This document shows, in pieces, positions 51,728 through 63,135 of a stretch of DNA of 64,000 nt. Source of the DNA: Peronospora farinosa (lineage: Eukaryota; Oomycota; Peronosporomycetes; Peronosporales; Peronosporaceae); contig CANTFK010000994.1 in the NCBI GenBank assembly GCA_947646735.1, positions 186,001 to 250,000 of the forward strand. Direction: 5' to 3'. Under the pieces are notes generated by a model. That model ran no database searches. It had not been told where the DNA came from and saw nothing but the letters and a program-made list of their open reading frames with translations. Each line of letters opens with the position of its first letter. The stretch's first letter is position 1. Position numbers and translations under genes: made by a program.

Positions 51728-51924
51728 TCGTTCAATACAATTCCATTTTGTTCCTCCTTTTCGTTAAAATTGTCTTCTTTTGTTGGGCTTCTTTAGCCGC
51801 GATCTCGTCTTCCAGACCTTCGATCGCCATACTCATTACACACAAATTTCCTTTCCACCATCCTATGCAACCTTCTTGCATATTATACCATCCCCAACAC
51901 TCGATCTTCGTTAGCCACCAGATC

Positions 51925-53425
51925 CCTCTACATGTGATTGCATCACTTCAAAACGATTCCGGCTAATCTTGCCACGTTCAAAATCTCGCAATGAGGCACC
52001 ACAACTTAAGTCTGCTTCATCCACCCAAGATGGTTTAGCATAACCTTTTTAGTAGACTTTAAACTGACTATGTACTCGTCCAAAACGTGTCTTTCTATCA
52101 GATCGTACATCCACAATCTTTTCCACTTCGAATTCATCGTCTCCCAGATTACCTTGAAAACTGTCTTCTGGCAAAAGCGCTTCATCAAAATCGAATCGAT
52201 ATTCTTCTTCGATCGTCAGCAAATTTTTTGGACGATCAGGGAACGTCTTCACTTTCTTCAACTTGGATATATGTACGACGGGAAATAATCGATATGGCGT
52301 ACCATCAATCTCCAGTCGGACAGCGTGATCTCCACACATTTCTTTAACTCGAAAAGGTCCATGCCACATATGTGCTAGCTTTCGAGCGTACCCTTCTTTC
52401 ACACGATCCAAATATAACCAGACTTGCGCCCCTGGCTCAATTTCGTGAGGCTTGAGATCTTCATTGTGGCGATCAGCACGTGTTTGGATCGCAGTCCTGA
52501 GTCTCTCATTTACTGCTTCTCTCGCCCGCTGATAATGCCGCTGCACATGATATCGCCACCTACGTGTATCGCGATCTCGACGCTTAGTACTTCCTAATGG
52601 TAATGTAGCTTCCAACGCAGATCTCGGGTCCCAACCATGAATCAAGAAAAATGGCGTTTCGCCGCGCACCCGATCCTGGGCGGTATTGATTGCGAAAGTT
52701 AGACGTTCGGCATACTCATCCCAGTCTTGTTGATTAACGTCAGAGACATACATCTTTAATGCACGAGTCAGAGTTTGCACCAGTCCCATTCGCTTGAGGG
52801 CGATATGCCATCGTTGCCCTTTGCTTTTGCCCAATAAGTCGATTGAACGCACGAAAAAAATCCGACATAAATCCAGGTTCCCGATCGTGCCGTATCGCTT
52901 CACTCGCACCGAATCGTCGAAAGATACACTCCTCGTAATTCTCGTCGATCGTCTGAGCTGTTCTAGATTTGCTCGCCTTGGCAACCACATAGCCCGAAAA
53001 GAGATCGACCCAGATCAATAATTCAGTGTTGCCTTTGAAAGATCTAGGCAGCGACGGAATATGATCCATGGCAATAATCTGGAACGGATAAGTAGCTTGT
53101 AAATTTCCCGGAGACTCTCCATTAATAACCGGACGTCCTTTTCCAGTCTCGCAGTCAGTGCATTCGCTCACATATCGTTGTACACTGCGATACAAGCCTC
53201 TCCAATGAAAATCCCAGCGCTATCTTCCGAATTTTTCACAGCCCCCGGGCGAAAAAATAGAATATCGCTTTCATCCGCCTTATAATCACTTGCAATCTTG
53301 GCGCATGACTTCGCTTCTTCCATACTGAGATTCGTTATGTCACCAATCAGAAAAATCTTTAGGTTAGCGATCCAACATTCCTCATCTTGAGCTTGTCGTA
53401 TACGTTCACTTCGCATTTGCTGCAC
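51925..53425 (-). pseudogene. Gypsy-2 integrase with chromodomain
   Basis: Pieces on the minus strand: a zinc-region remnant (53168-53425), then CTDCETGKGRPV, IIAMDHIPSLPRSF (first Asp), AIRHDREPGFMSDFF (second Asp) and MAYRPQANGTG (52740-53195), then TFAINTAQDRVRGETPFFLI, AQVWLYLDRVKEGYARKLAH and PYRLFPVVHISKLKKV (52049-52800). A chromodomain begins FEVEKIVDVRSDRKTRFG and QFKVY, followed by TAA where Trp is expected, then KGYAKPSWVDEADL. The Glu of the DDE triad falls in a shifted, damaged stretch. Confidence 0.75.
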
Positions 53426-53428
53426 AAA

Positions 53429-53960
53429 TTATTCTTGCAAGATCTCGGGTGGTTGACGTCTTCTCCGGGTTGCTCTGGTAATCGCAGCCACTTTAACCAC
53501 CGATTCGGTCTGCTTCGACTTTAACAACTCATCCAGTCTATTAAGAGTAATGAGATCTTGGCGATCTCCTTCCGAAGTGATGACCACACCTTGTTCCTTC
53601 TGTAAAGCAGTACTCGCCAGTCGATCTGCACGATGGTTCCAGTCGCGTTTCATGAGTAAGAACTCATGGATCGGCCATGATCGAAGCTTCTCCATTGCTT
53701 TCTGTTGAAACAACTGCAGTCCAGGAGCCTTGCAATCGATTTCACCCCGCATCTGTCGAATCACTAGGTTGGAGTCGCCACAAATAATAACGCGTCCCCT
53801 ATTCTGATTCTCCAACAGATCAAAGCCTTATAGTAAACCCCGATATTCGGCTTCGTTCACTGTTAAGTCCGTTGCATATTCCGATGCAGCAGCCACAATA
53901 GTCCACTCCGGAAGTTTCCATATTATTGCACTGTATGATCCACCCTTTCGCTTGGTTCGT
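53429..53960 (-). pseudogene. Gypsy-2 second RNase H (archaeal type)
   Basis: Spanning a shift and a TAA (~53828), the minus strand reads FDGSARTKRKGGSYSAIIWK, NEAEYRGLLYGFDLL, then VIICGDSNLVIRQMRGEIDC and RDWNHRADRLASTALQ. These supply the four acidic residues of RNase H (D, E, D, D) in the pattern of the archaeal-type domain found after the usual RNase H in Tat and Chronos elements. Confidence 0.75.
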
Positions 53961-54759
53961 GCCGATCCATCGAAATGACGACCAAGAGACTTTCATCTTC
54001 TTCCACCGTAGGCGGTGGCATACTTAGAGTTTGCCTTGGTTGTTTCCGGGGAGCGATCGCGATTAACACTTCATCGACTTCTTCACGGGGAGTTACACTT
54101 GCAGCCAGGGCACCAAGTATTTCATCTTCGCCCTTTTCACATTTCTTGATCTCCAAAGTCCAGGTCGATGATAATGCGGCCCACCTACCTAGCCTGCCAT
54201 TGAGACCGGAGGATTGCACCAACCAGGCCATCGTCGAGAAACGCGTAAGAACTTTAATCTCTCGCGAGACTAGCATGCAATAACATATATCCAAAATCCG
54301 AAGTAAAGCTAGCATCTCCCTCTCGACCATTCCGTAATTGATCTCATTAGGCTTCAGCGTTCTGCTTGTAAACGTAACTGGCCAATATGTGCCATCATAC
54401 TCCTGCAACAAAGCTGCTGAAACTGCCCATTTACTCGCATATACGACAATTACCGGAGGCCGATCTGGATCGAAGTGTCTGAGGATTGGGGTATTAGCGA
54501 TCTTGGCTTTCAACATGGTAAATGCGATCATCGCTTTTTCCCATCGAGTCCGTCCTTCTGGATCTGGATCGTCCCCAATATCGAACTTTTGATCTGAATC
54601 ATTCCTGGTTGCGACAGTCGAATCCAATGCATTCATCTTATCAGAACAGCGAATTTCATGGAAATCTGCTTCCCTTAATTCATATAGCACTGACGCATAA
54701 ATCGCAAAGTCTTCGACAAATCTACTATAGTAATTCAAGCTTCCCAGAAACGATTGCAT
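53961..54759 (-). pseudogene. Gypsy-2 first RNase H (catalytically degenerate)
   Basis: After the RT connection (MQSFLGSLNYYSRFVEDFAI) the RNase H fold is recognisable: VIVVYASKWAVSAALLQEYD, FTSRTLKPNEINYGMVEREM and VLTRFSTMAWLVQS. The first catalytic Asp (normally in DAS) is Tyr, and the third (normally TDH) is Arg-Phe; only the Glu remains. Gypsy-1 has all three in the same positions. Confidence 0.75.
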
Positions 54760-54866
54760 CTATCGCAACGTTTTGGGAACGGAATATTCACCAGCGATCC
54801 CAAATCCTTTGGATGAGCTTCGATTCCTGTAAGTGAGACTTGATGACCCAGGTAATCCACTTTACG

Positions 54867-57210
54867 TCATCCCCAGAAACTTTTAGCGAGACTGATCGAC
54901 AAATTCCATTCATTGCATACTTCTAGCAATCGCTTTACCTTATCATATAAGGAGGCCCACGAGGTTGCTGGAATCAATATGTCATCAATATATGACCTTC
55001 GGCCAAGCACAGATGGCTTCTGGCTAGTATCCGGTTCGCCTTCAGTGAATACATCCACCAGCTTTGGCGATTCCGTTAACGTATCAGTGGAGTTCGAGTG
55101 ATCCTGTGACAATTGCGTTTGGATCCGTACCCGATCTTAAGGTATCCATACAGTGCATTATCAATTAGACGTTGGTAAATCTGCGGAGCGTTTTTTAGCC
55201 CAAACGTCATTCGTAACCACTCGAACAGGTCTGACGGCGTGATAAAAGCAGAAATCATCCTCGCTCGCTCGGTCATTTCCACGACCCAAAATCCACTGGC
55301 CATATCCAACGAACAATACCACATAGCCTTATCCATATCTTGCAATAACTCGATAATCAGAGGCATAGGATACACCATCAGTCTCGTGAGTTGATTCACC
55401 CGCCGATAGTCAATACATAACCGGATGTCGACACCATTCTTTTTTATAATTACCACAATCGGCGAAGCCCATGGTGATGTCGACGGCTGGATAATCCTGG
55501 CTGATAGTAATCCTTTGATTAGGTCAGCTAACTTCTCGCGAAATTTGGGAGCGACCGGTCGTACTCGTTGTGCGATCGGGTGTGCTCCACCAACATCGAT
55601 ATCACATACTGCTCCTCGAGCTGCAGGAGGAAGCGCATTTCCTTTGCCAATGAGTAAGTGTCGGTTCGCCCAAATCAATTGCCGTAGACCTTCCTGGTCC
55701 TTGGTTAAAGGAACTCCCGGATCGCTCACTTGGATATCATCAATCGTAACTTCTTCGGTGGATGACACAATCTCAGGCAAGACAGCCATATGTTGATCCA
55801 CATCTTCGGCATACAATTCACCACTCTTGTGACAATACATCGAGTCTTCAGGCTTCATCTTTACACTTCCTCCGGCTAGAATACATTCGTCGTTGATAGT
55901 AGTATCACTAGCTTGCTCCTGTTCTCGCAGATCGCGATCCAGTTCAGCCAGATCGCGGTCATTAACTACCGGATCGGCCAGATCGCAGTCATCGCGATCC
56001 ATATCGGCCAGATCGCGGTCCTCAACTACCGGATCGACCAGATCGCGGTTATTGATTGCCAGATCAGCCAGATCGCGGTCATTAACTACCGGATCGGCCA
56101 GATCGCAGTACTCAATTGTCGGATCGGGGTCATCGCGATCCAGATCGGCCAGATCGCGGTCATTGATTGCCAGATCAGCCAGATCGCGGTCATTAATTGT
56201 CGGATCGCGCTCCATACATTTCGGTGTATAGTCATTGTGAGTGTAATTATCTTCACCCCACGGCTCTTGCACGTGATCGACATTTGACATCCCTCTGATT
56301 GCATTGATTACCCATGGAGATTGCGCTACTTGTTCACTTTCAGCTTCGACCACCAGATCTTCTACATTGTTTCCACCGATTTCTCTTATCGCATCGTATT
56401 CATCATTGGATTGCGTCGTGGGTTTCATCGTTTCCGTAGTCCTTTCTTCTGCTTCCTCTTTTGAGCGTGTTAAGATCCTTTTCGGTGTAGGGTACGAAGG
56501 ATGATCCACTAGCGGTCCGGTATATTCTTCCGGTGGTTCTTCTTCTCGACCCGTTGTCGCTTCGAACGCTAATGTCTGCCATTCGTTATACCGACGCGAT
56601 CCCACCGAGACATATCCTGGGGACCGAGGTATCATATCAGCGACCATCCACCAACCTAATGGTGATCCATGACTTAAAGTCACTTCTTGATCGCCGATAT
56701 TAGTTAGCTGTAGATACTTGATCTGACCTGGTCCCGTAGTTACTGTAGGTACCCACTTCGGATCGCGCCTCACCCAGATATTGGCTTTAGGAGGACTAAC
56801 TCCGATCTTCACTTCGGTCGATTTGCCCACGGGAATCACCACATATTGATCTGGAATTGTGATCGCTTGTATGGTCGCCCGGTAAGGGGGTCTTCGTCCA
56901 TTCAGAAGTATCCTGACCTCATCAGGCAAACAAAGTGTTCCATCTGCTAAATCCAGGCGTATTCCAGCTGGGACCATGAAATCCATTCCTAGGATCGCGT
57001 CTTGACCTACTTGATCTCCTACCCAAGCATAAAAAAATAGACTAGCGATCCTTTCAGCGTGATCTTGATTCTTGTACGACCGTCCGTCATGTATGTGTTC
57101 TCACCAATCCCAACACATTCTTGCCTCTGACTCTCTTCAATGACACATCCTACCATACGAGCAAAGGTGGTGTCGACGATTGAGACTTCGGCTTTAGAAT
57201 CAAACAACAT
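54867..57210 (-). pseudogene. Gypsy-2 protease, repeat spacer and reverse transcriptase
   Basis: Protease at 57019-57210 and onward: IMLFDSKAEVSIVD has Lys in place of the Gly of the DSG active site; after a 1-nt shift in a T-run (~57030) come QDAILGMDFMVPAG and the rest. The spacer to ~55900 includes ~10-residue DRDLADPVVN-type repeats (55910-56215). RT: QRVRPVAPKFREKLADLIKG, DIRLCIDYRRVNQLT, YCSLDMASGFWVVEM, MTFGLKNAPQIYQRLIDNAL, then after a shift (~55090) the active site SYIDDILIPATSW and NLSISLAKSFWG, followed by TGA. Confidence 0.82.
55910..56215 (-). repeat. 30-bp tandem repeat between protease and RT of Gypsy-2
   Basis: About ten imperfect units (plus-strand consensus around GATCGCGGTCATTAACTACC) encode DRDLAD-containing decapeptides on the minus strand. 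The frame is kept across all units. Confidence 0.85.
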
Positions 57211-57523
57211 AATCGCCTTTTCATTGTTGATCTTGCCCGTTTCCTTGGCTTGCTTGAACCTTTTTCCTGAGGTGTGATATTTTCAATATCCCCGTGATTC
57301 ACCTGGTGCTAAGTCGAGCTCCATTTTCGCAGGCGATCGGGCATATTCATCAACTCTTACGACGCTTGATATTGAACGCAGAAATTCTGAATCTTCACAT
57401 GTATTATTCGGGTCGATCTGAGTGTTAACGCCTTGATCTGTCGATCTTCTTTCCACAAATGCATAAATGCAGAGCCTAGAACGCTCGGCTCGTACCAGAT
57501 TCCAACCTGGCGAGCTTCCTAGT

Positions 57524-59810
57524 TTACATTTCTTCAGCCTTCGGCGGAAGCATTCCAGAATACTTGGTTGGGACATACCACTTGCGTATCATGTTGTAGA
57601 ATTCTTCCATTCGACATTTTCCATGCTCATGGATATCTCCGCAGGCAGCACAGGTGTAAAAACACTTGTCCGACGGATGTCCCTTACGACCACACTTCTG
57701 ACACGTTAGTCTCTTCCAGCATCCACGATCATCGTGTTTCTTCGACCCACAATGGGTACAAGCCTTCTGATTCACCACGCGATCTGGACCGCGATCTTGA
57801 TCCAAATGGTCTGATCCCGCGCGTTGATCACTATATTTCTTCACGCGATCTGGTACTGTGGCCACACATAAGCTGCGTCGATCTGTTTCGGCGTCTGATC
57901 CACTAATATACGAGTCTGAATCACTGCTACTGCCTTCCAGACGAATCGCTCTCACAGCACGAGTTGGTTTTGAGGGTGCCGGAGTGGATGCCGACGCAGA
58001 TCGCTGACGAAATTTGCTCGACCCCATTGCACTCGGATACTGTCTTCTCTCCATGCGTTGATATGTTCGCAGAGTTTCTTCCATATCGTCGGCGTCTCCA
58101 AGGCGTAACAACGTCAACTGCTTAGCCAGATCGCGATCGTCAAGTGTACCAATGAAATGTTCCACATGCTCTCGGCGAATTGAGGGCGATCCCTCCCGAA
58201 TGGGAATTTTTGCTCGGATCACGGCCACATTCAGTCGATACAAATATTCCAATGGAGTTTCATCAGATCGCTTCTTCGCATGATAGTATTGTCTCCCGAC
58301 CGACATACCATATCCACAATACTGGATCATGAAGGTCTCCAACAACGACTTCCATGAGTTCCGAGTGGATCGAATTAACTGGCTATACCAATTTCGTGCC
58401 GGCCCCGTAAGTAAATCACCAAATACTAAGCATTTTTCATCATCCGAGGCTTGGTCGCGTAAGAACGCCGACTTGGCCTTGTTGACCCAACTTCTCGCTC
58501 GATCTTCATCCTTGTCCCGTCCTGTAAATTCTTTTCGATCTGCGATCGCAGACATTCGAATCCGCTGTGTGACAAGTCCACCATCAGATACAGCGCCTGC
58601 ACTTGCGACTTGTGGCCGTCTTAGATCCTCCAACCCCAAATCGTCTGGATCGTAATTATTGGATCGCGATTGACGCGATCCGGCCGATTCCATATACACA
58701 TCCGAAATGCAAACTTTTGGGGTGTTTGTGGGGATCGCGGATCGACTGGCGGTCATGCGAGCTTGATCCTGCTCGTACTTTCTCATGGCAGCTTCAAAAT
58801 AAGATTGCAATTGACCTGATCCATTCACATTCATGTCTTCAGCCGTGAGTGCCGTCGTCGATTGTTCTCTGGCCTTAATCGGTGCCAGTCGCTCGCGAAT
58901 ATGCGCTGCACCAGCCGGTCCAAGTGACATTCGCTGCATATTAATCGAGTCGTCCGACTTCCCTTCGGATTCCGCTGACATATACTGCGACGATCCAGTA
59001 TGATACCCTTTTGGTATATCTGCAATCGGCTGTATCGTCTGATCCACCGGATCGCGCTCTCCAGTGAGAGGAACTAGCTTCGAAAAAAGAGATCGCCCTG
59101 CTTGGATCACCCGATCATGATCGCATTCCAACATCTCCTGCGCGTCAAAAGCTCCAGCGGTGAATCCAGCGTTCTGGAGCAACTCCATAAGCCGATGGAT
59201 CGCTTCCAACTGGTTCGGTGTCGGAATGGGAGCTGAAATTGGTCCTCGCAGCGGTCCAATTAACTTCGGTTTCAAAATCTTTAGAACGGGACCGCTTGGC
59301 AACAGATCTTTAAGCGCCTTCCAATGAAAACACCATTCCAGCTGATCCAGTTGCCATCCTTTCGCCTTGTCTTCCTCATGCGCTGGCTTCATGTCGGTAT
59401 CATCATGATCCGATTCAGGCGCCTTCATCTTCACATCGAGATAGCTTCGATTTCTTCTTCTTCTTCGAATTCGGAGTGGTTTTGGATAAATTTCCTTCGG
59501 TTTTAACCGTAGGTTTTTTATCCAGCGGATCGCGTTTTGCAACGCGATCCGCAGGGGTCCTCGAAAGGACCTGGGGAGGGGGTAGAGGTTTTTCTGCCAG
59601 ATCAATCTCTTGATCTTCCTCCTTGGTTTTCTTTTCATCTGCGCCCCTCCAAAGACGCTGATGATCCGGGGATCTTTTTTCTTCACACGTCTGCGGTGAT
59701 CCCTTTGCCGCTGACGCTTCAATCCCAGGTTCAATTTTTACCTTTACATCTTCTCTCAGGGACTCACGGTGAAGTCCCGAGTCACCAGAAGACCCGGGCA
59801 CGCGCACCAT
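57524..59810 (-). pseudogene. Gypsy-2 gag
   Basis: The start is taken at 59810 (MVRVPGSSGDSGLHRESLRE), directly inside the 5' LTR; a 1-nt shift near 59437 moves into the long frame ending at 57524. The gag core lies around RKEFTGRDKDEDRARSWVNK, DLLTGPARNWYSQLIR and FMIQYCGYGMSVGRQYYHAK. Two zinc knuckles near the C-terminus: CTHCGSKKHDDRGC and CQKCGRKGHPSDKC. The N-terminus is charged and Lys/Arg-rich. Apart from the one shift, the ~760-residue protein is intact. Confidence 0.85.
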
Positions 59811-59812
59811 TG

Positions 59813-61005
59813 TGGTGGAGTGGGATTCGCAAAATTGCTGATGCGATTCCAACTCTCCACTGGCGCCCGGACGACCGACTAACGGAGGGGGTACCCCGAT
59901 TCCGTGTATAAAGCCTTCCTCACCTTGTGTACCCGTCGGTAGGGCGGGTTGCTCTCTTCTCGGTAGACTTGAGTCGATGTTGAACTTGATTGTGTTAGGG
60001 ATAGGTGGGGGGGCGATCGAGTGGAATTCCTCACACGATCGCAGTTGCTCTTGGGGTGCTCTATTTGAGTCGCCCTGATCTCCCTTGAGATCGCCTTGTC
60101 CAAAAATGTAGATACTTGATCCGCTTGCCTTCTGACCACTTGAGCCGTCTCGCGATCTTGTATCTGGACTTCTTGGTCCTCTGCGTCAAATCGCAGCTTG
60201 AGTTGTTTTGTTGAGAATTCTTGCAATCCCTGGCCAAACAATCCAGGGATATGACTTGCGTAGTATGTAGACTTCCTTGAGACGTCGGGAGGCCAAAGAA
60301 TCCAGCCCGGAAGAGAAGTCGACACGTGTACTTAGAAGCAAATTGAACTCTCTTAATGTTAACCAATCAAATACCAAAACCTATGATCTTGACTATCTGT
60401 AGCTCAGGATCTGTTGCCACGTATCGCCCTTTCGGAAAAATCAGATCTTGTAATGTGGTCCACTCCAATATCGCCGCGAGCTGGATCGCTACCTCGCTCG
60501 GATATAATACCATTTTAGTACCAGATCGCGGTACTAAATAATTAGTATCGGATCGCGATACTAATAATTAATATCGGATCGCGATCCGCCGGATCACGAC
60601 TTGTCCTCTTCACCGTTTCTCAGGTCATGTGAGATAGTTCATCTATGTGACATGTCATATCCACCATTCCAGTCCTTCATAGCGACGTGATCCACACCAG
60701 ACCGTCTTCCACATGCTTGGATGTACCCATCTTTCTCCTTAGCGACCGCGTTCACGCGGATCGCCATCGGAAATACTGGAGATCGCAATAGCGTAGTTTC
60801 TAGGCCAAATTTGACCCCACATAGATGTGCAAACTACACCATTCACTGTTTTCCATCCTATTTGACATCGTCTTGAAACCTTTCTGCGAGATCGCGACTC
60901 ATCAATATTGGCCACGAGATCGCGACTCATTAATATTGGCCATTTCGGACTTAACCGAAAATATGCGATCACACTTTGCGAAATTCACTCCTTCACTTCG
61001 CCACA
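59813..61005 (-). repeat. Gypsy-2 5' LTR
   Basis: 1193 bp, near-identical to 47323-48513, with a short divergent patch around 60100-60130. The gag ATG follows within 3 bp, so any primer-binding site must overlap gag. Confidence 0.85.
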
Positions 61006-61045
61006 TATTACTTAATGTTTACGTGTAACTAGATGCCCTGTTACA
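61005..61045 (-). repeat. Gypsy-3 3' LTR, inner remnant
   Basis: The start of the LTR on the minus strand, TGTAACAGGGCATC, up to the Gypsy-2 insertion point. Confidence 0.75.
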
Positions 61046-61152
61046 CCATCCCCCGTTTTAGAACGAATTTTTATTTTGTAAAACATCGCCTAGGAGACAG
61101 AGAGACTTGCAAGCCGTTTATAAACGCGCCGCTTTAGTCTGCTCAATTCTCA

Positions 61153-62605
61153 TGCCAACGAAACGTGGTAAGGCTGATGGGTCGCCTGCGAAGGCACCCA
61201 TACAGTCCAACACTAAGCGCACGCGCCGCAATTATCGCAGCCGTCGCAAAGTGCTTCTGGCACTGAGGTGAATCTTCCATCTCACTATTATGTGGATGAA
61301 GATCCATCTCTCATTGTAGATTACAATGAGACTACGCCATTGCCATCACTCCAAAGTGGCGATGAGCATAGTGCATTGATGGGACATATGTCCCCATCAT
61401 TTGAGGCACCCTTCCTTGATGAAGCATCTATGCTTCCTACAAGCGAAGGTAAAACCTCGTCGTCTGCGCCTACGAGCGCAGCGACTAAGACTGAGCACGC
61501 TTCTTCGAAAGGAGTAGTCGCAACTCAGTCATATTTAACTCCTCAAGCTGATGTCTTGACAATCCATAATGGAGGGTCAGACTCAGGTGAGTGTGAGCTT
61601 AAAGCTCCACCCAAGTACACCTTCGGCCTCACTAGCCCGCCGTCGCGAGGGCGGCTACGTGAGTGGTGGCTTGTAACCAATGTCACCTCCATCTGAGTGG
61701 ATGAACTCGGATGGGTCTAGTGCAGCGCTATTGCAGCGTGCAACTATTGACGCTCATAAATTTTATAGCGTCTTTCCCTTGTGGAAATAGCAGGGCAAAG
61801 CACTTGGTCGTGCTTTCCCAATTCCAGTTCGTGCTGCGTTCTAACGAAGCAGCCGACGAATATGAAGCTGAAATTCGGCGCCGTGTAACGTTGCATGTAG
61901 ATGCAACGAAACAACGGTCGCAGCGAATCAGCTTCGCCATGAAGCGTGCGCATGAAATTTTGGGTGGTAAGCGACTCCCAATTGATTCTCGCCACGCTTC
62001 TTCTGCTAGTCCTTCCCGACCTAGTAGAAAGAAGACAGCTGGTGCTGCTTCACATAAGCAGCCATCAGCCCAGGCACGTCAACGCGCAAAGCGTCCACAG
62101 GCTCCCACGAGTCAAAGCTTGTTGGGTAACCCTTCCACTGGACAAGGATTTGGAGCTTTCGCTTCACAAATCGGTGGTCCAACAGCCTTCCAGCAAGGAA
62201 GCACGTATTCCCTTCCGTGTCCACCAACACAGGTGGCGCCCGATAGGAGTGGCGATTACGCCCACCTACTCGCGGCTGCCTACCCTGCTGCTATTCAGTC
62301 GCAGGCTGAGTCCGCTGCGCTGAAGAGGCAGGTGACAGATCTCGAGAGTCAAGTCTCGCGACTGACCTCGGATCTGCGTGATGTAGGGCGAGAGACCGTC
62401 AGGGGTATGACCGCCTGAAGACCCGTTTGGACATCTTAGAGCGACTGGTGATGAGAGACCCGTGTCAAGCGCGGAGTCCTCCTCGATCACCGAGTCCTCT
62501 ATCGCCTCGTTCGTATACGGGTAGCCTCTCGGCTTCCTCGTCGCCTGATCGGCCGCGACGCTCGATCCACAGTCGACGTTTTTATCGGTCTCGTTAGACT
62601 GTTGC
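61153..62605 (+). pseudogene. Gypsy-3 antisense accessory gene (coiled coil, Ser/Arg-rich C-terminus)
   Basis: Plus-strand frames, broken by shifts and stops: a short basic start (MPTKRGKADGSPAKAPIQSN), an acidic Ser-rich part (61268-61696; VDEDPSLIVDYNETTPLPSL), then ADEYEAEIRRRVTLHVDATK, ISFAMKRAHEILGG, a Ser/Pro/Gln linker, a coiled coil (ALKRQVTDLESQVSRLTSDL, ~62310-62400) and, one frame over, RLDILERLVMRDPCQ followed by an Arg/Ser/Pro tail (ARSPPRSPSPLSPRSY) to ~62600. Same location, strand and general design as the accessory genes of E1, Gypsy-1 and Gypsy-2, but sequence similarity is not evident. Confidence 0.5.
62021..62230 (-). pseudogene. Gypsy-3 chromodomain
   Basis: Minus strand: FLAGRLLDHRFVKRKLQILV, QWKGYPTSFDSWEPVDAL. 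This is the typical chromodomain pattern (QWKGY, SWEP). It is overlapped on the plus strand by the antisense gene. Confidence 0.75.
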
Positions 62606-63135
62606 GGATATGTGATCTCTTTTGGATGCACATCGTTTCAGACGACCCACGTAAAATAAGGGGTGCGTCTTCATATACGGTGGGAGAGTGAGCCTATAAT
62701 TTAGGTCTCCACCCTCCTCGATTACCGTAAAGGGACCAATGAATCGGGTCAATAGCTTAGTAGTACCACCAGGTAATACAGAAATTGCATGTTTAGGTAG
62801 GGTAGCAGTACTTAATAGCACTTTGCCCCCCACACTAAAGTGTTCATTGTTTATGCGACCATGTTGGTCCGCATATTGTTTTTGCTTGTCATATGCGCTT
62901 GCTATCGCGTCACGGACTTTACATGTGATGGCTAATGCTCATCCACGAAGCGCTAATTGCTCATCCACGAAGCGCTGATCTTCGTTCACGCTTTTAGAAT
63001 CCAGCTAGCCTATGAAAACCCCAAGAGATCGGTCATGGGTCGACGCTGTTGATAACACGATAGTTTCATCGTCTAGGAGCACTGGCACTTCTTGCCGTGT
63101 CTACTCTGTGACACCTATAGGAATCGTGACTACTG
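62594..63135 (-). pseudogene. Gypsy-3 integrase C-terminal domain
   Basis: VGGKVLLSTATLPKHAISVL, KLLTRFIGPFTVIEEGGDLN and HPLFYVGRLKRC (62594-62833) form the SH3-like domain; upstream remnants to 63135 are out of frame. Confidence 0.75.

Larger units (their letters stand above)
47321..61004 (-). mobile_element. Gypsy-2: large Gypsy element with dual RNase H (Chronos/Tat-like) and a long antisense gene
   Basis: About 13.7 kb, bounded by ~1.19-kb LTRs. ATATT at 47316-47320 and 61005-61009 may be the target duplication, though the outermost 1-3 bp are ambiguous. The order on the minus strand is gag with two zinc knuckles, protease, repeat spacer, RT, RNase H 1, RNase H 2 (archaeal type), integrase, chromodomain start; then a plus-strand gene of ~3.2 kb before the 3' LTR. 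A second, archaeal-type RNase H is known from plant Tat elements and from oomycete elements called Chronos. All pol parts carry shifts or stops. The word GATCGC is unusually common throughout. Confidence 0.85.
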
